10,181 nt of DNA from Pseudomonadota bacterium (GTDB lineage Bacteria > Pseudomonadota > Gammaproteobacteria > Acidiferrobacterales > UBA6901), in assembly GCA_021785795.1 (NCBI GenBank), contig JAJYEK010000123.1, positions 1 to 10,181 of the forward strand. Reading direction: 5' to 3'. The position numbers and the translations under genes are program-made. The notes beneath the pieces are model-generated. The model saw only the letters and a list, made by a program, of their open reading frames with translations, ran no database searches and had not been told where the DNA came from. The stretch's first letter is position 1. Every line of letters starts with the position of its first letter. Below, piece by piece: positions 1 through 6,842 of the stretch.

Positions 1-510
1 CACAAATGGATGCTCGGACCCGAGGGCATCGCGGTATTCTACTGCTCCCCCCACTGGCGCGAGCGGCTTACGTTGCACGAATATGGCTGGCACATGACCG
101 ACCATCCGGAGGATTTTGATCGCCTCGAGTGGAGCGCGGCCGCTTCGGCGCGCCGCTTTGAATGCGGTAGTCCCAACATGCTGGGTATCCATGCATTTGC
201 CGCAAGTCTGGAACTGCTCGAAGAGGTCGGCCTGGCCGAGATCGAACACCGCGTGCTCGGCCACGCGCGCCTGCTTATGGAGGGCATCAGCGCCAACCCG
301 AGACTGGAGCTCCTCACTCGCAATGAACCGGGACGCTACGCGGGAATTGTCAGCTTCCGCCACCGGACCATCCCGTCTGCAACGCTCTTTCAGCACTTGC
401 AGGAGCAGCGTGTCGTCTGCGCACAGCGCGGCGGCGGTATCCGGCTATCGCCGCATGCCTATCACCGGACCGAAGTACTGGAACAGGTACTTGACCTAAT
501 TGCGTTATAG
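1..510 (+). CDS. Class V aminotransferase-fold PLP enzyme, C-terminal part (5' truncated by window edge)
   Basis: The open frame runs from base 1 without a start, so the gene begins outside the window. The first residues, HKWMLGPEGIAVFY, match the active-site segment of class V aminotransferases (cysteine desulfurase and isopenicillin-N-epimerase-like proteins). Lys2 of the fragment would form the internal aldimine with PLP. The segment RFECGSPN (about residues 52-59) and the ending GGGIRLSPHAYH (about 142-153), followed by a short helix, are the usual small-domain features of the family. About 169 residues are visible, roughly the last 40% of a typical protein of 380-420 aa. Class V enzymes include desulfurases, lyases, epimerases and transaminases, and the fragment does not show which reaction applies. 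It reads in the same direction as the PLP/ATP-grasp operon downstream but is separated by about 650 bp, so membership in that pathway is inference. Confidence 0.9.
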   Translation, partial: HKWMLGPEGIAVFYCSPHWRERLTLHEYGWHMTDHPEDFDRLEWSAAASARRFECGSPNMLGIHAFAASLELLEEVGLAEIEHRVLGHARLLMEGISANPRLELLTRNEPGRYAGIVSFRHRTIPSATLFQHLQEQRVVCAQRGGGIRLSPHAYHRTEVLEQVLDLIAL

Positions 511-548
511 TTTATACGTATAAACAATATATTATGAAATATATTTCA
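510..548. repeat. Two adjacent perfect AT-rich palindromes
   Basis: GTTTATACGTATAAAC (510-525, 16 bp) and TGAAATATATTTCA (535-548, 14 bp) are each perfect inverted repeats without a spacer, lying 9 bp apart. The first begins on the last base of the upstream TAG stop. The stretch is strikingly AT-rich within GC-rich DNA. Dyads of this kind are typical operators for dimeric regulators. There is no GC stem followed by a T-run, so this is not a classic intrinsic terminator. A weak promoter-like pair, TTGACC (491-496) and TATACG (513-518) with a 16-bp spacer, overlaps the first palindrome. Regulatory function is inferred. Confidence 0.6.
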
Positions 549-1166
549 AGTTGAATCTTGCCAATTTTGAGGGGTCTCAGTCATAGGCCAAGGCAACATC
601 CCTACCGATCGGCGGTCCCGATCAATATCGCAAATACTGCTTTGGCACTACTTGGCAGTGCAGGTACCGGAGAGGCAGCCCCTGCTCTTGGCCACGCGCC
701 TCCTTTTCCGCTCACCGTTACGTTCGGAAGATCTTCCGGGTTGCCGTCCCCGAAATGGCAGCCATTTTTGCCGAACTCTCGTTCAGCTTTAAACCTCCCC
801 ATATCCCTATAGTTCGTTTCCACGCCTGGTCACCCGCAGCCGGATCGTAGGTGTCGCGTTCATCGCAGAAAAACCCGTGCTGTACGTTCAAATCAACAAT
901 CACTTTTATTGGCGGGTTCCCGGCACGCGTTCGTGGGTAGCCGCCTGCCGATTGCCCCGGCAAGCACCGACGGTGGCGGAGCCCGCAACAAAGCGGGATG
1001 GGTTTAATGCAACCGTGCCTGGGTCAGCTACCGGTTTCTATGCCTTTCTGGCCCGATCCGGCCTGCCGCGGCCTCCTTCAATAGCCGTGCACGGAACAGA
1101 AATTGCAAGCCACGGGGTATTGGAAGGCGCTGTCCGGCCCTGAACCTCTGTTAACCCTGGAATACG
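549..1166. other. Long intergenic region with no convincing gene
   Basis: No frame here gives a recognisable protein. The short open frames begin with TTG or similar codons without a ribosome binding site, and their translations look like noise. Structure is present: a 6-bp stem GATCGG/CCGATC at 607-623 with a 5-nt loop, a perfect palindrome at 725-738, and a small hairpin CCCGC/GCGGG at 982-997 with a 6-nt loop but no T-run after it. The promoter of the downstream operon probably lies here or at 491-550, but I cannot point to a good -35/-10 pair close to the first gene. A decayed gene or insertion-element remnant is possible; I recognise neither. Confidence 0.6.
725..738. repeat. Perfect 14-bp palindrome in the intergenic region
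   Basis: CGGAAGATCTTCCG is a perfect inverted repeat about 430 bp before the decarboxylase start. It is not followed by a T-run. It could be an operator, or part of a decayed element. No function is demonstrable from sequence. Confidence 0.45.
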
Positions 1167-2729
1167 TTGCGTCACTTGCGAACGCCAAATCCTCTGCCCA
1201 GATACAAACGCCGCATACGCCAGAATTCTGGCGCTGCGGACGACCCGATTCTGGCGCAGCCGAAGCCGCCTGCGGAGCCGGACGGTGCACAATCGCTCGA
1301 CCCCCGGGACTGGGAGGCGCTGCGCGCCCAGGGCCACCGGATGCTCGACGACATGCTGGATTACCTGGAAAGGATTCGCGAGCGCCCGGTCTGGCAGCCG
1401 GCTCCCGAAGCGGTCCGTCGCCGATTCGATCAGCCCCTGCCCCGCCACCCATCGGACCTCGAAAGCGTTCACGAGGTGTTCATGGAGTCCGTGCTGCCGT
1501 ATGCATTGGGCAATGCGCACCCGCGCTTCATGGGCTGGGTGCACGGCGGCGGCACGGCCGTGGGCATGCTGGCTGAGATGCTGGCAGCCGGACTCAATGC
1601 CAATCTGGGCGGGCGCGACCAGGCGCCGATTGCGCTAGAACGGCAGGTACTGCACTGGATGCGGGAACTGTTCGGATTTCCCGCCGGCGCAAGCGGACTG
1701 TTCGTGACGGGCACCTCGATGGCCAATTTTATCGCGGTTTTGGTCGCCCGCACCGCTGCCCTCGGCCCGGCAGTTCGTGCACACGGCGTCGCCGGGGCCC
1801 GGCTGCGGGCTTATGCGTCGGCATCCGCCCACAGTTCGCTTGCCCGCGCGATCGATCTCTCGGGTATCGGGGTCGATGCTCTGCGGAGCATCCCCCTGGA
1901 CGCCCGGCATCAGATGGACGTCGGTGCGCTCGAAGCGGCCATCGCCGAGGACCGGAGCGCGGGACTGACGCCCTTTTTCATCGCTGGAACTGCCGGGACC
2001 GTTGACGTCGGCGCCATAGACAATCTCGAAGCACTGGCGGACGTGGCGCAGCGCGAACGAGTCTGGTTTCACGTGGATGGGGCATACGGCGCGCTCGGGA
2101 TGCTGGCTGCCGATATTGCGCCGCGTCTGGCCGGATTAGAGCGCGCGGATTCGATCGCTTTCGATTTCCACAAATGGGGCCAGGTCCCCTATGACGCGGG
2201 ATTCGTGATGGTGCGCGATGGCGCTCTGCATCATGACACGTTTGCCACCCCTGCCCCGTATCTGGGACGTGGACAACGCGGAATGGCTGCCGGATCGCCG
2301 TGGCCCTGTGATTTCGGGCCCGATCTGTCGCGCGGTTTCCGGGCCCTCAAGACCTGGTTCACGATCAGCGTATATGGCGCAGACCGCCTTGGCCAGGGCA
2401 TTTCCGGCTGCTGTGCCCGGGCCAGATATCTTGGCGGCAGGATCGAGGCAGAACCGGAACTCGAACTCCTTGCCCCGGTATCGCTGAACATTGTCTGCTT
2501 CCGCTACCGCTGTGAGGCGTCCGACACGGTGAATGCGAACATCGTTGCTGACCTGCAGGAATCGGGAATCGCCGCTCCATCGACCACGACAGTCGGAGGC
2601 CGGCTTGCCATCCGCGCCGCTATCGTGAACCACCGCACGGCAGACGAGGACATGGACATCTTCATCGAAGCGACGCTCAGGATTGGCCGCGGATACAGCG
2701 CCGGCAACCGGAGGCATCATGATGAATGA
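1167..2729 (+). CDS. Group II PLP-dependent decarboxylase (aromatic-L-amino-acid decarboxylase family)
   Basis: This is a 520-residue fold-type-I PLP enzyme of the DOPA/tryptophan/glutamate decarboxylase family, expected to be cytosolic. The core begins near residue 45 with the helix WEALRAQGHRMLDDMLDYL. HPRFMGWVHGGG (118-129) corresponds to the substrate-site region, and His222 (AHSSLARA) to the His that stacks on the PLP ring. GTAGTVDVGAID (274-285), Asp304 (HVDGAYGAL, binds the pyridine nitrogen) and Lys336 (DFHKWGQVPYD, Schiff base) complete the site. The mobile catalytic loop (about 366-388) has no tyrosine, unlike animal aromatic decarboxylases. The start is uncertain: the frame opens after a stop at 1152-1154, the first start-like codon is TTG at 1167 behind a weak TGGA, and the first in-frame ATG (residue 59) would cut into the core. 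The N-terminal ~40 Pro/Arg-rich residues may therefore be partly untranslated. The gene overlaps the next by 8 bp. Substrate unknown. Confidence 0.92.
   Translation: MRHLRTPNPLPRYKRRIRQNSGAADDPILAQPKPPAEPDGAQSLDPRDWEALRAQGHRMLDDMLDYLERIRERPVWQPAPEAVRRRFDQPLPRHPSDLESVHEVFMESVLPYALGNAHPRFMGWVHGGGTAVGMLAEMLAAGLNANLGGRDQAPIALERQVLHWMRELFGFPAGASGLFVTGTSMANFIAVLVARTAALGPAVRAHGVAGARLRAYASASAHSSLARAIDLSGIGVDALRSIPLDARHQMDVGALEAAIAEDRSAGLTPFFIAGTAGTVDVGAIDNLEALADVAQRERVWFHVDGAYGALGMLAADIAPRLAGLERADSIAFDFHKWGQVPYDAGFVMVRDGALHHDTFATPAPYLGRGQRGMAAGSPWPCDFGPDLSRGFRALKTWFTISVYGADRLGQGISGCCARARYLGGRIEAEPELELLAPVSLNIVCFRYRCEASDTVNANIVADLQESGIAAPSTTTVGGRLAIRAAIVNHRTADEDMDIFIEATLRIGRGYSAGNRRHHDE
2710..2714 (+). 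promoter_or_regulatory. Ribosome binding site of the TPR/ATP-grasp gene
   Basis: GGAGG lies 7 nt before ATG 2722 and 4 nt before ATG 2719. This favours ATG 2722 and rules out the upstream TTG at 2683. The site sits inside the decarboxylase coding sequence, consistent with translational coupling. Confidence 0.75.
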
Positions 2730-3987
2730 GGCAGTCAGGCGGGCAGGCACGGACACCCGCCACATCCATCAACCGTTGCAGGGCATGGCGGCGCTGATGA
2801 AGAAGTTGTGCGCCGGGGAGGATCTGAACGCGATCGGATCCGGATTCATTGCACGTGTCCAGCAGGATCCGGGCGATGCCAATGCCCTCATGGACCTGGC
2901 CACGATGCTGCAGCTGGTCGGAAAACCGGATCTTGCGCTCAATGCCCAGCAGCAGGCGTTGGCCCTGAGCAGGCTGTACCGGATCGCGCCGGAAGATGGC
3001 CGGGTCGCAATACGCGTGCTGGCACTCATGGCGCCGGGCGACCTGATGTCGAATACTCCGCTTGAATTTCTGATCCAGGATTCCGATGTGCAGCTGGACA
3101 TGCTGTACCTGGCTCCGTCCCTGCAGATTCCGGAGACCATTCCGGAGCACGACCTGCTGTTCGTGGCTATCGGTGAGTCCGAGACCAACAGACCGCTGCT
3201 GAAAGAACTGGTGAACGCGCTAAAGGACTGGCCACGACCGGTGCTCAATCTTCCTGACCGGATCGCGCGCCTGTCGCGCGATGCTGCGTCGGCGCTGTTG
3301 CGCGACATCCCCGGAGCCGTCACGCCGGTATCGGTGCGCATTGAGCGTGCCGCTCTTCAGCAGATCGCCCGCAGAGCCTTCGATGTCAGCACGATCCTCG
3401 GCGACGGCGGGTTCCCCATCATCATACGCCCGACCGACTCGCATGCCGGCCGGGGCCTGGAGAAGATTGACGGTCCCGAAGCGATTCCAGGCTATCTGGA
3501 AGGCATGCCGCAGGAGCATTTCTGCATCGCACGCTTTTTCGACTACAGCGGCCAGGATCATCTGTTCCGCAAATTCCGGATCGCGCTGATCCAGGGCCGT
3601 GCCTTCGCCTGCCATATGGCGGTGTCCGAACATTGGATGATCCACTACATCAACGCCGGCATGATGCAGAGCGCCGAGAAGCGACTGGAGGAGGAGCGCT
3701 TCATGCAAGAGTTCGACGACGGGTTTGCGCTCCGGCATGGCGCCGCCCTGCGTGCCATCAACGAGCGGATCGGACTCGACTATCTCGTGATCGACTGCGC
3801 CGAGACACCCGACGGACAGCTTCTGATTTTCGAGATCGACAGCAGCGCGGTGGTGCACGCAATGGATCCGGTCGATATTTTCCCCTACAAGCAGGCACCG
3901 ATGCGCAAGGTGTTCCAGGCATTCCGCGAACTGCTTGCCGCGGCGGCGGCGCGCGCGCCGCACTCCCGTCCGCGGAGCGATGGATGA
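2722..3987 (+). CDS. TPR-like / ATP-grasp ligase-domain protein
   Basis: This 421-residue protein has three parts. Residues about 48-88 (DPGDANALMDLATMLQLVGK and following) look like a tetratricopeptide-type helical pair. Residues about 96-195 resemble a pre-ATP-grasp alpha/beta domain, with HDLLFVAIGESETNRPLL and the NLPDRIARLSRD turn. Residues about 200-405 form the ATP-grasp core: strand FPIIIRP with Arg236 where Lys is common, a glycine-containing loop DSHAGRG (239-245), the segment LFRKFRIALIQGRAF (281-295), and FEIDSS (370-375) with Glu371 and Asp373 as likely Mg2+ ligands. ATP-grasp enzymes join a carboxylate, via acyl phosphate, to an amine or thiol; RimK and glutathione synthetase are relatives in fold. 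The substrate is unknown. An amine made by the preceding decarboxylase is an attractive acceptor, but this is inference. The ATG at 2722 is chosen over 2719 and TTG 2683 because of the GGAGG spacing. It overlaps both neighbours. Confidence 0.82.
   Translation: MNEAVRRAGTDTRHIHQPLQGMAALMKKLCAGEDLNAIGSGFIARVQQDPGDANALMDLATMLQLVGKPDLALNAQQQALALSRLYRIAPEDGRVAIRVLALMAPGDLMSNTPLEFLIQDSDVQLDMLYLAPSLQIPETIPEHDLLFVAIGESETNRPLLKELVNALKDWPRPVLNLPDRIARLSRDAASALLRDIPGAVTPVSVRIERAALQQIARRAFDVSTILGDGGFPIIIRPTDSHAGRGLEKIDGPEAIPGYLEGMPQEHFCIARFFDYSGQDHLFRKFRIALIQGRAFACHMAVSEHWMIHYINAGMMQSAEKRLEEERFMQEFDDGFALRHGAALRAINERIGLDYLVIDCAETPDGQLLIFEIDSSAVVHAMDPVDIFPYKQAPMRKVFQAFRELLAAAAARAPHSRPRSDG
3974..3977 (+). 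promoter_or_regulatory. Ribosome binding site of the third operon gene
   Basis: GGAG lies 6 nt before ATG 3984, which shares an ATGA with the TGA stop of the preceding gene. This supports ATG 3984 rather than any of the upstream in-frame codons as the real start. Confidence 0.7.
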
Positions 3988-5708
3988 GAAACGTGCTTTA
4001 CAGGGCATCCGCAGCAGCCCGGCACTCAGTGCTCTCGCCGCCACGGCAGACCCGCGCTTTCCCCGCAACCGGTCAGCTGCTCGTCGAAGGCGGGGATGCC
4101 CGCATCGCGCTCGATCCGTACAGTGGCACCAACCGCTATGGCTGCACGCCGTTCCCGGACCCGGGCATGGCCGCTTTCGGATCCACGACGGCATCGGTGA
4201 TTTCCGGTCCGGCATTTCACGCCGCCGACCGTCTCCGCGACCGGCTCGCCGACGCGCCGGGCAGCGCGCGCGCCGGGCTCTATGTCCGGGAACTGGAACG
4301 CATGCGCCTGGAGCTGGCACAGCTTTCCGGCGCCGCTGGTGCCGAGATCATATTTGCCGCCTCCGGCACCGACATTCACCTGATTGCAGCCTGTCTGGCG
4401 CGTGCCAGCTGCCCGGTGCCACCGCTGGTCATCATGATCGACGGAGCCGAAACCGGCGCCGGGGTTCCAGCTGCCGTCACCTGCCGCCATTTCAGCTCGC
4501 GCAGCGCACGCGGCGACCGCGTGGCTGAAGACAGTCCGGTCGGACCGGACGCTGCGCTACCGGTGGCGAACGTCGCCATCCGCCGCGCGGACGGCAGTCC
4601 GCTCGCGCTGCAGGACATCGATGCGGCGGTCGAGAAGCATGCGATGCAGGCGTCGGCACGCGGCCGCCGTGTTCTTCTGATTCTCAATGATCTGAGCAAA
4701 ACGGGAATGCTCGCGCCGAGCCCGGCATGCATGGCGGCATTGCGTACCGCCATGCCGGACAGGATCGATGTGCTTGTCGACGCGTGTCAGTTCCGCATCG
4801 CTGCATCGACCGTGCGCGCTTATCTGGAACAGGGCTTCATGGTTGCGCTGACCGGATCCAAATTTCTCGGCGGACCCAGTTTTTCGGGCGCCTTGCTCGT
4901 CCCGCAGTCGGCCGCTGACCGTTTTCGCCAGCGGTCTCTCGGCCGGGCGCTGTCGGCCTATTCGGCGCGCGCCGAATGGCCCCGTAACTGGGAGGGCGCC
5001 GAGTCCCTCGACCAGGCAGCCAATCCCGGACTGTTGCTGCGCTGGGAGGCGGCGCTCGCCGAGCTGCGTGCCTTGCGGGCAGTGCCGGAAACCGAGATCC
5101 GAACCTTCCTGCGCACCTTCGCCACGGCAATTGCCGGCCGGCTGGCGGACGATCCGCTGTTCCGGGCGGTGCCGGTGCCGGACATCGACCGCCGGCCGCT
5201 CGCGGGGACGGATGGCTGGGACAGCATCCCCACCATCTTTCCCTTCCTGCTGCGCTGCAGTGGAGTCCGTGCCGGCACTGCGTTCCTGGGTCCGGAAGAA
5301 ACCCAGGCGGTATACCGGCTGATCAGGACCCGCCTGACCGATCGACCGGATCTGCCCCGATCATGCGCCGAGGAGAAAGCCGCCGGATTGCGCTGCCAGC
5401 TCGGTCAGCCGGTCGCATGCGGAAGCGATGGCACCACACCGTTGAGCGCCCTGCGTCTGAGCGTTGGCGCGCGGCAGATCATCGCGGCAACGAGGGAAGG
5501 CAGGACTCGCGAGATCATAGATGAAGCCCTGACGGTGCTCGACAAGACCGCGTGGCTGGTGCGGGCCGGACTGTTTCGGGAGCCCGCGCGCGCCGGCGAA
5601 CCTCCGCCCGCGAAATGCGCCGCGGCCGGGTCCGGGGAAAACGGATCCACGCCGCTCAGGACTGAGCCGGCTGCAGCGAGGGTCCGTCGGGCATTCGGGC
5701 AGCGGTAA
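3984..5708 (+). CDS. Divergent fold-type-I (class V-like) PLP-dependent enzyme, function unknown
   Basis: This is a 574-residue protein. The frame is open far upstream, but ATG 3984 (ATGA overlap, GGAG at 6 nt) is the credible start. The PLP signatures are spread as in class V/aminotransferase folds: AASGTD (125-130) for the phosphate-binding turn, VDACQ (265-269) with Asp267 for the pyridine nitrogen, and TGSKFLGGPSFSGALLVP (290-307) with Lys293 as the probable Schiff-base lysine. The N-terminal segment GTNRYGCTPFPDP followed by FGSTTASVIS (48-75) looks like a conserved substrate or cofactor region. Residues about 410-530 form a C-terminal small domain, including PLSALRLSVGARQIIAATREGR. The last ~45 residues are low-complexity, and the final 17 codons lie antisense to tatD. 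At 574 aa it is longer than usual class V enzymes (about 400). I do not recognise the exact family. It could be a lyase, desulfurase or transaminase acting with the two upstream enzymes. Confidence 0.85.
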   Translation: MRNVLYRASAAARHSVLSPPRQTRAFPATGQLLVEGGDARIALDPYSGTNRYGCTPFPDPGMAAFGSTTASVISGPAFHAADRLRDRLADAPGSARAGLYVRELERMRLELAQLSGAAGAEIIFAASGTDIHLIAACLARASCPVPPLVIMIDGAETGAGVPAAVTCRHFSSRSARGDRVAEDSPVGPDAALPVANVAIRRADGSPLALQDIDAAVEKHAMQASARGRRVLLILNDLSKTGMLAPSPACMAALRTAMPDRIDVLVDACQFRIAASTVRAYLEQGFMVALTGSKFLGGPSFSGALLVPQSAADRFRQRSLGRALSAYSARAEWPRNWEGAESLDQAANPGLLLRWEAALAELRALRAVPETEIRTFLRTFATAIAGRLADDPLFRAVPVPDIDRRPLAGTDGWDSIPTIFPFLLRCSGVRAGTAFLGPEETQAVYRLIRTRLTDRPDLPRSCAEEKAAGLRCQLGQPVACGSDGTTPLSALRLSVGARQIIAATREGRTREIIDEALTVLDKTAWLVRAGLFREPARAGEPPPAKCAAAGSGENGSTPLRTEPAAARVRRAFGQR

Positions 5709-6471
5709 ACAGCCTGAAGAAATTGTCGGTGGTGACGTCGCTGATCTGCTCCAGGCTCAGGTCGCGCAATGTGGCGAGCCGTTCGGCAACATGTCGCACA
5801 TAGGCCGGCTCGTTCGCCTGACCACGGAAGGGCACCGGAGCAAGATAGGGGGCATCGGTTTCGACCAGCAGCCGGTCTTCCGGAACGCGCACGGCGACAG
5901 CGCGCAGGGCGTCGGCGTTCTTGAAAGTCAGGATGCCGGAGAAGGAGATGTAAAAGCCCAGATCCAGGGCGGCGCTCGCCGTATCCCAGTCCTCGGTAAA
6001 ACAGTGCATGACACCTCCGACCCGCTCCGCGCCCTCCTCCCGCAAAATACGCAACGTGTCGGCCGCCGCTTCACGTGTGTGAATGATCAGCGGCTTGCCG
6101 CATTCGCGGGCGGCGCGGATATGCCGGCGGAAGCGGTCCTGCTGGCGCGCTTCGTTACCGGCCGACCGATAGTAGTCCAGTCCGGTCTCGCCGATCGCCA
6201 CGACACGCGCGTCGTCGGCCAGGGCAAGGAGCTGCTCGACCGCCGGGTCCTGGCCTTCGATCTCGCCGGGATGGACGCCAACCGAGGCGTAGACCTGGGG
6301 GTGGTCGTGTGCGACCTGCAGCACCTGCGGGAACCCTTCGAGATTCACCGATACGCAGAGCAGACAGCCTACCGCGTTCGCGCGGGCATTCTGCAGAATC
6401 CTGGGAAGCTGGCTGGCGAGAGGCTCGAAGGTTATATGACAGTGGGAATCCGTCAGAAAAGCCATCGGCAT
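5656..6471 (-). CDS. tatD: TatD family metal-dependent hydrolase (deoxyribonuclease)
   Basis: This 271-residue TIM-barrel hydrolase has the full set of TatD metal ligands: HCH at residues 10-12 (DSHCH), Glu95 in AIGETGLDYY, His131 in LIIHTREA, His156 in MHCFTED, and Asp206 in VETDAPYLAP. Family members are Mg2+-dependent 3'-5' DNases linked to DNA repair and nucleic-acid turnover in the cytosol. Normal length is about 260 aa. Start: ATG 6471 forms a TAATG with the pilZ stop; the second Met at 6465 is equally possible, and no strong ribosome binding site separates them, so coupling to pilZ is likely. The frame continues upstream of 6471, but there it is a shadow of pilZ. It is last in the mltG-tmk-holB-pilZ-tatD series. 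Its 3' end overlaps the convergent PLP-enzyme gene by 53 bp. Confidence 0.95.
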   Translation of the reverse strand: MPMAFLTDSHCHITFEPLASQLPRILQNARANAVGCLLCVSVNLEGFPQVLQVAHDHPQVYASVGVHPGEIEGQDPAVEQLLALADDARVVAIGETGLDYYRSAGNEARQQDRFRRHIRAARECGKPLIIHTREAAADTLRILREEGAERVGGVMHCFTEDWDTASAALDLGFYISFSGILTFKNADALRAVAVRVPEDRLLVETDAPYLAPVPFRGQANEPAYVRHVAERLATLRDLSLEQISDVTTDNFFRLFTAARMPDGPSLQPAQS

Positions 6472-6839
6472 TACATGGTATGGGTCGGCTTGTCCGAAGT
6501 GAGCTGGCCGGCGAGAAGAGCCTCGATCTTGTTGCGTGCAGTACCCGAGTCCTTTTCGCTGAACTGGATGCCGATGCCCGCGGCGCGGCTGCCCTGGGCC
6601 CCGACCGGGGTAACCCATATCACATGGCCCGCCACGGGGATCTTCTCCTTGCTGTCCATCAGCGTGAGCAGCATGAATACCTCGTCACCGAGCTTATAGG
6701 CCTTGGAGCTGGGGATGAATATGCCGCCTCCCTTCACATACGGCATGTAGGCCGCATACAAAGCGTTCTTGTCCTTGATAGTGAGGGAAAGCACGCCGGG
6801 TCGTGCGACAGATGCAACCGGTTTGATGTTTTCGGCCAT
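6471..6839 (-). CDS. pilZ: Type IV pilus biogenesis protein PilZ
   Basis: This 122-residue single-domain PilZ protein has the segments LSLTIKDKNALYAAYMPYVK, GGGIFIPSSKAYKLGDEVFM and KIPVAGHVIWVTPVGAQG, ending in SDKPTHTM. This is the pattern of the original PilZ of Pseudomonas and Xanthomonas type. That subgroup lacks the N-terminal RxxxR and the D/NxSxxG motif of c-di-GMP-binding PilZ domains, and both are absent here. It therefore probably does not bind c-di-GMP. Known PilZ acts in pilus assembly through partners such as PilB and FimX; partners in this organism are not visible in the window. The gene starts 3 bp after the holB stop and ends inside TAATG shared with tatD, so it is part of the operon. 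Confidence 0.96.
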   Translation of the reverse strand: MAENIKPVASVARPGVLSLTIKDKNALYAAYMPYVKGGGIFIPSSKAYKLGDEVFMLLTLMDSKEKIPVAGHVIWVTPVGAQGSRAAGIGIQFSEKDSGTARNKIEALLAGQLTSDKPTHTM

Positions 6840-6842
6840 GGG

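Noticed and set aside
534..554. Short ATG frame (MKYISS) inside the AT-rich palindromes, as a possible leader peptide
   Set aside because: It has only six codons and no Shine-Dalgarno sequence, and no attenuator structure follows.
558..812. 84-residue plus-strand open frame in the gap after the first gene
   Set aside because: It starts at TTG without a ribosome binding site, and its composition and lack of motifs look like chance translation. A minus-strand frame over the same bases is equally long.
718..963. 81-residue minus-strand open frame
   Set aside because: It has only a TTG start, no ribosome binding site and no recognisable domain.
982..997. CCCGC/GCGGG hairpin as an intrinsic terminator
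   Set aside because: The stem is only 5 bp and no T-run follows.
3633..3983. N-terminal extension of the third operon gene
   Set aside because: The frame is open here but lies inside the ATP-grasp gene. The GGAG and ATGA overlap at 3984 mark the real start, and the extension reads as Arg-rich shadow sequence.
3220..4320. Long minus-strand open frame (366 residues) opposite the ATP-grasp and PLP genes
   Set aside because: It is antisense to two well-supported genes with clear motifs and has an Arg/Ala-rich composition typical of GC-rich shadow frames.
5791..6699. Long plus-strand open frame (302 residues) opposite tatD and pilZ
   Set aside because: It is a shadow of tatD and pilZ, both identified by complete family motifs.
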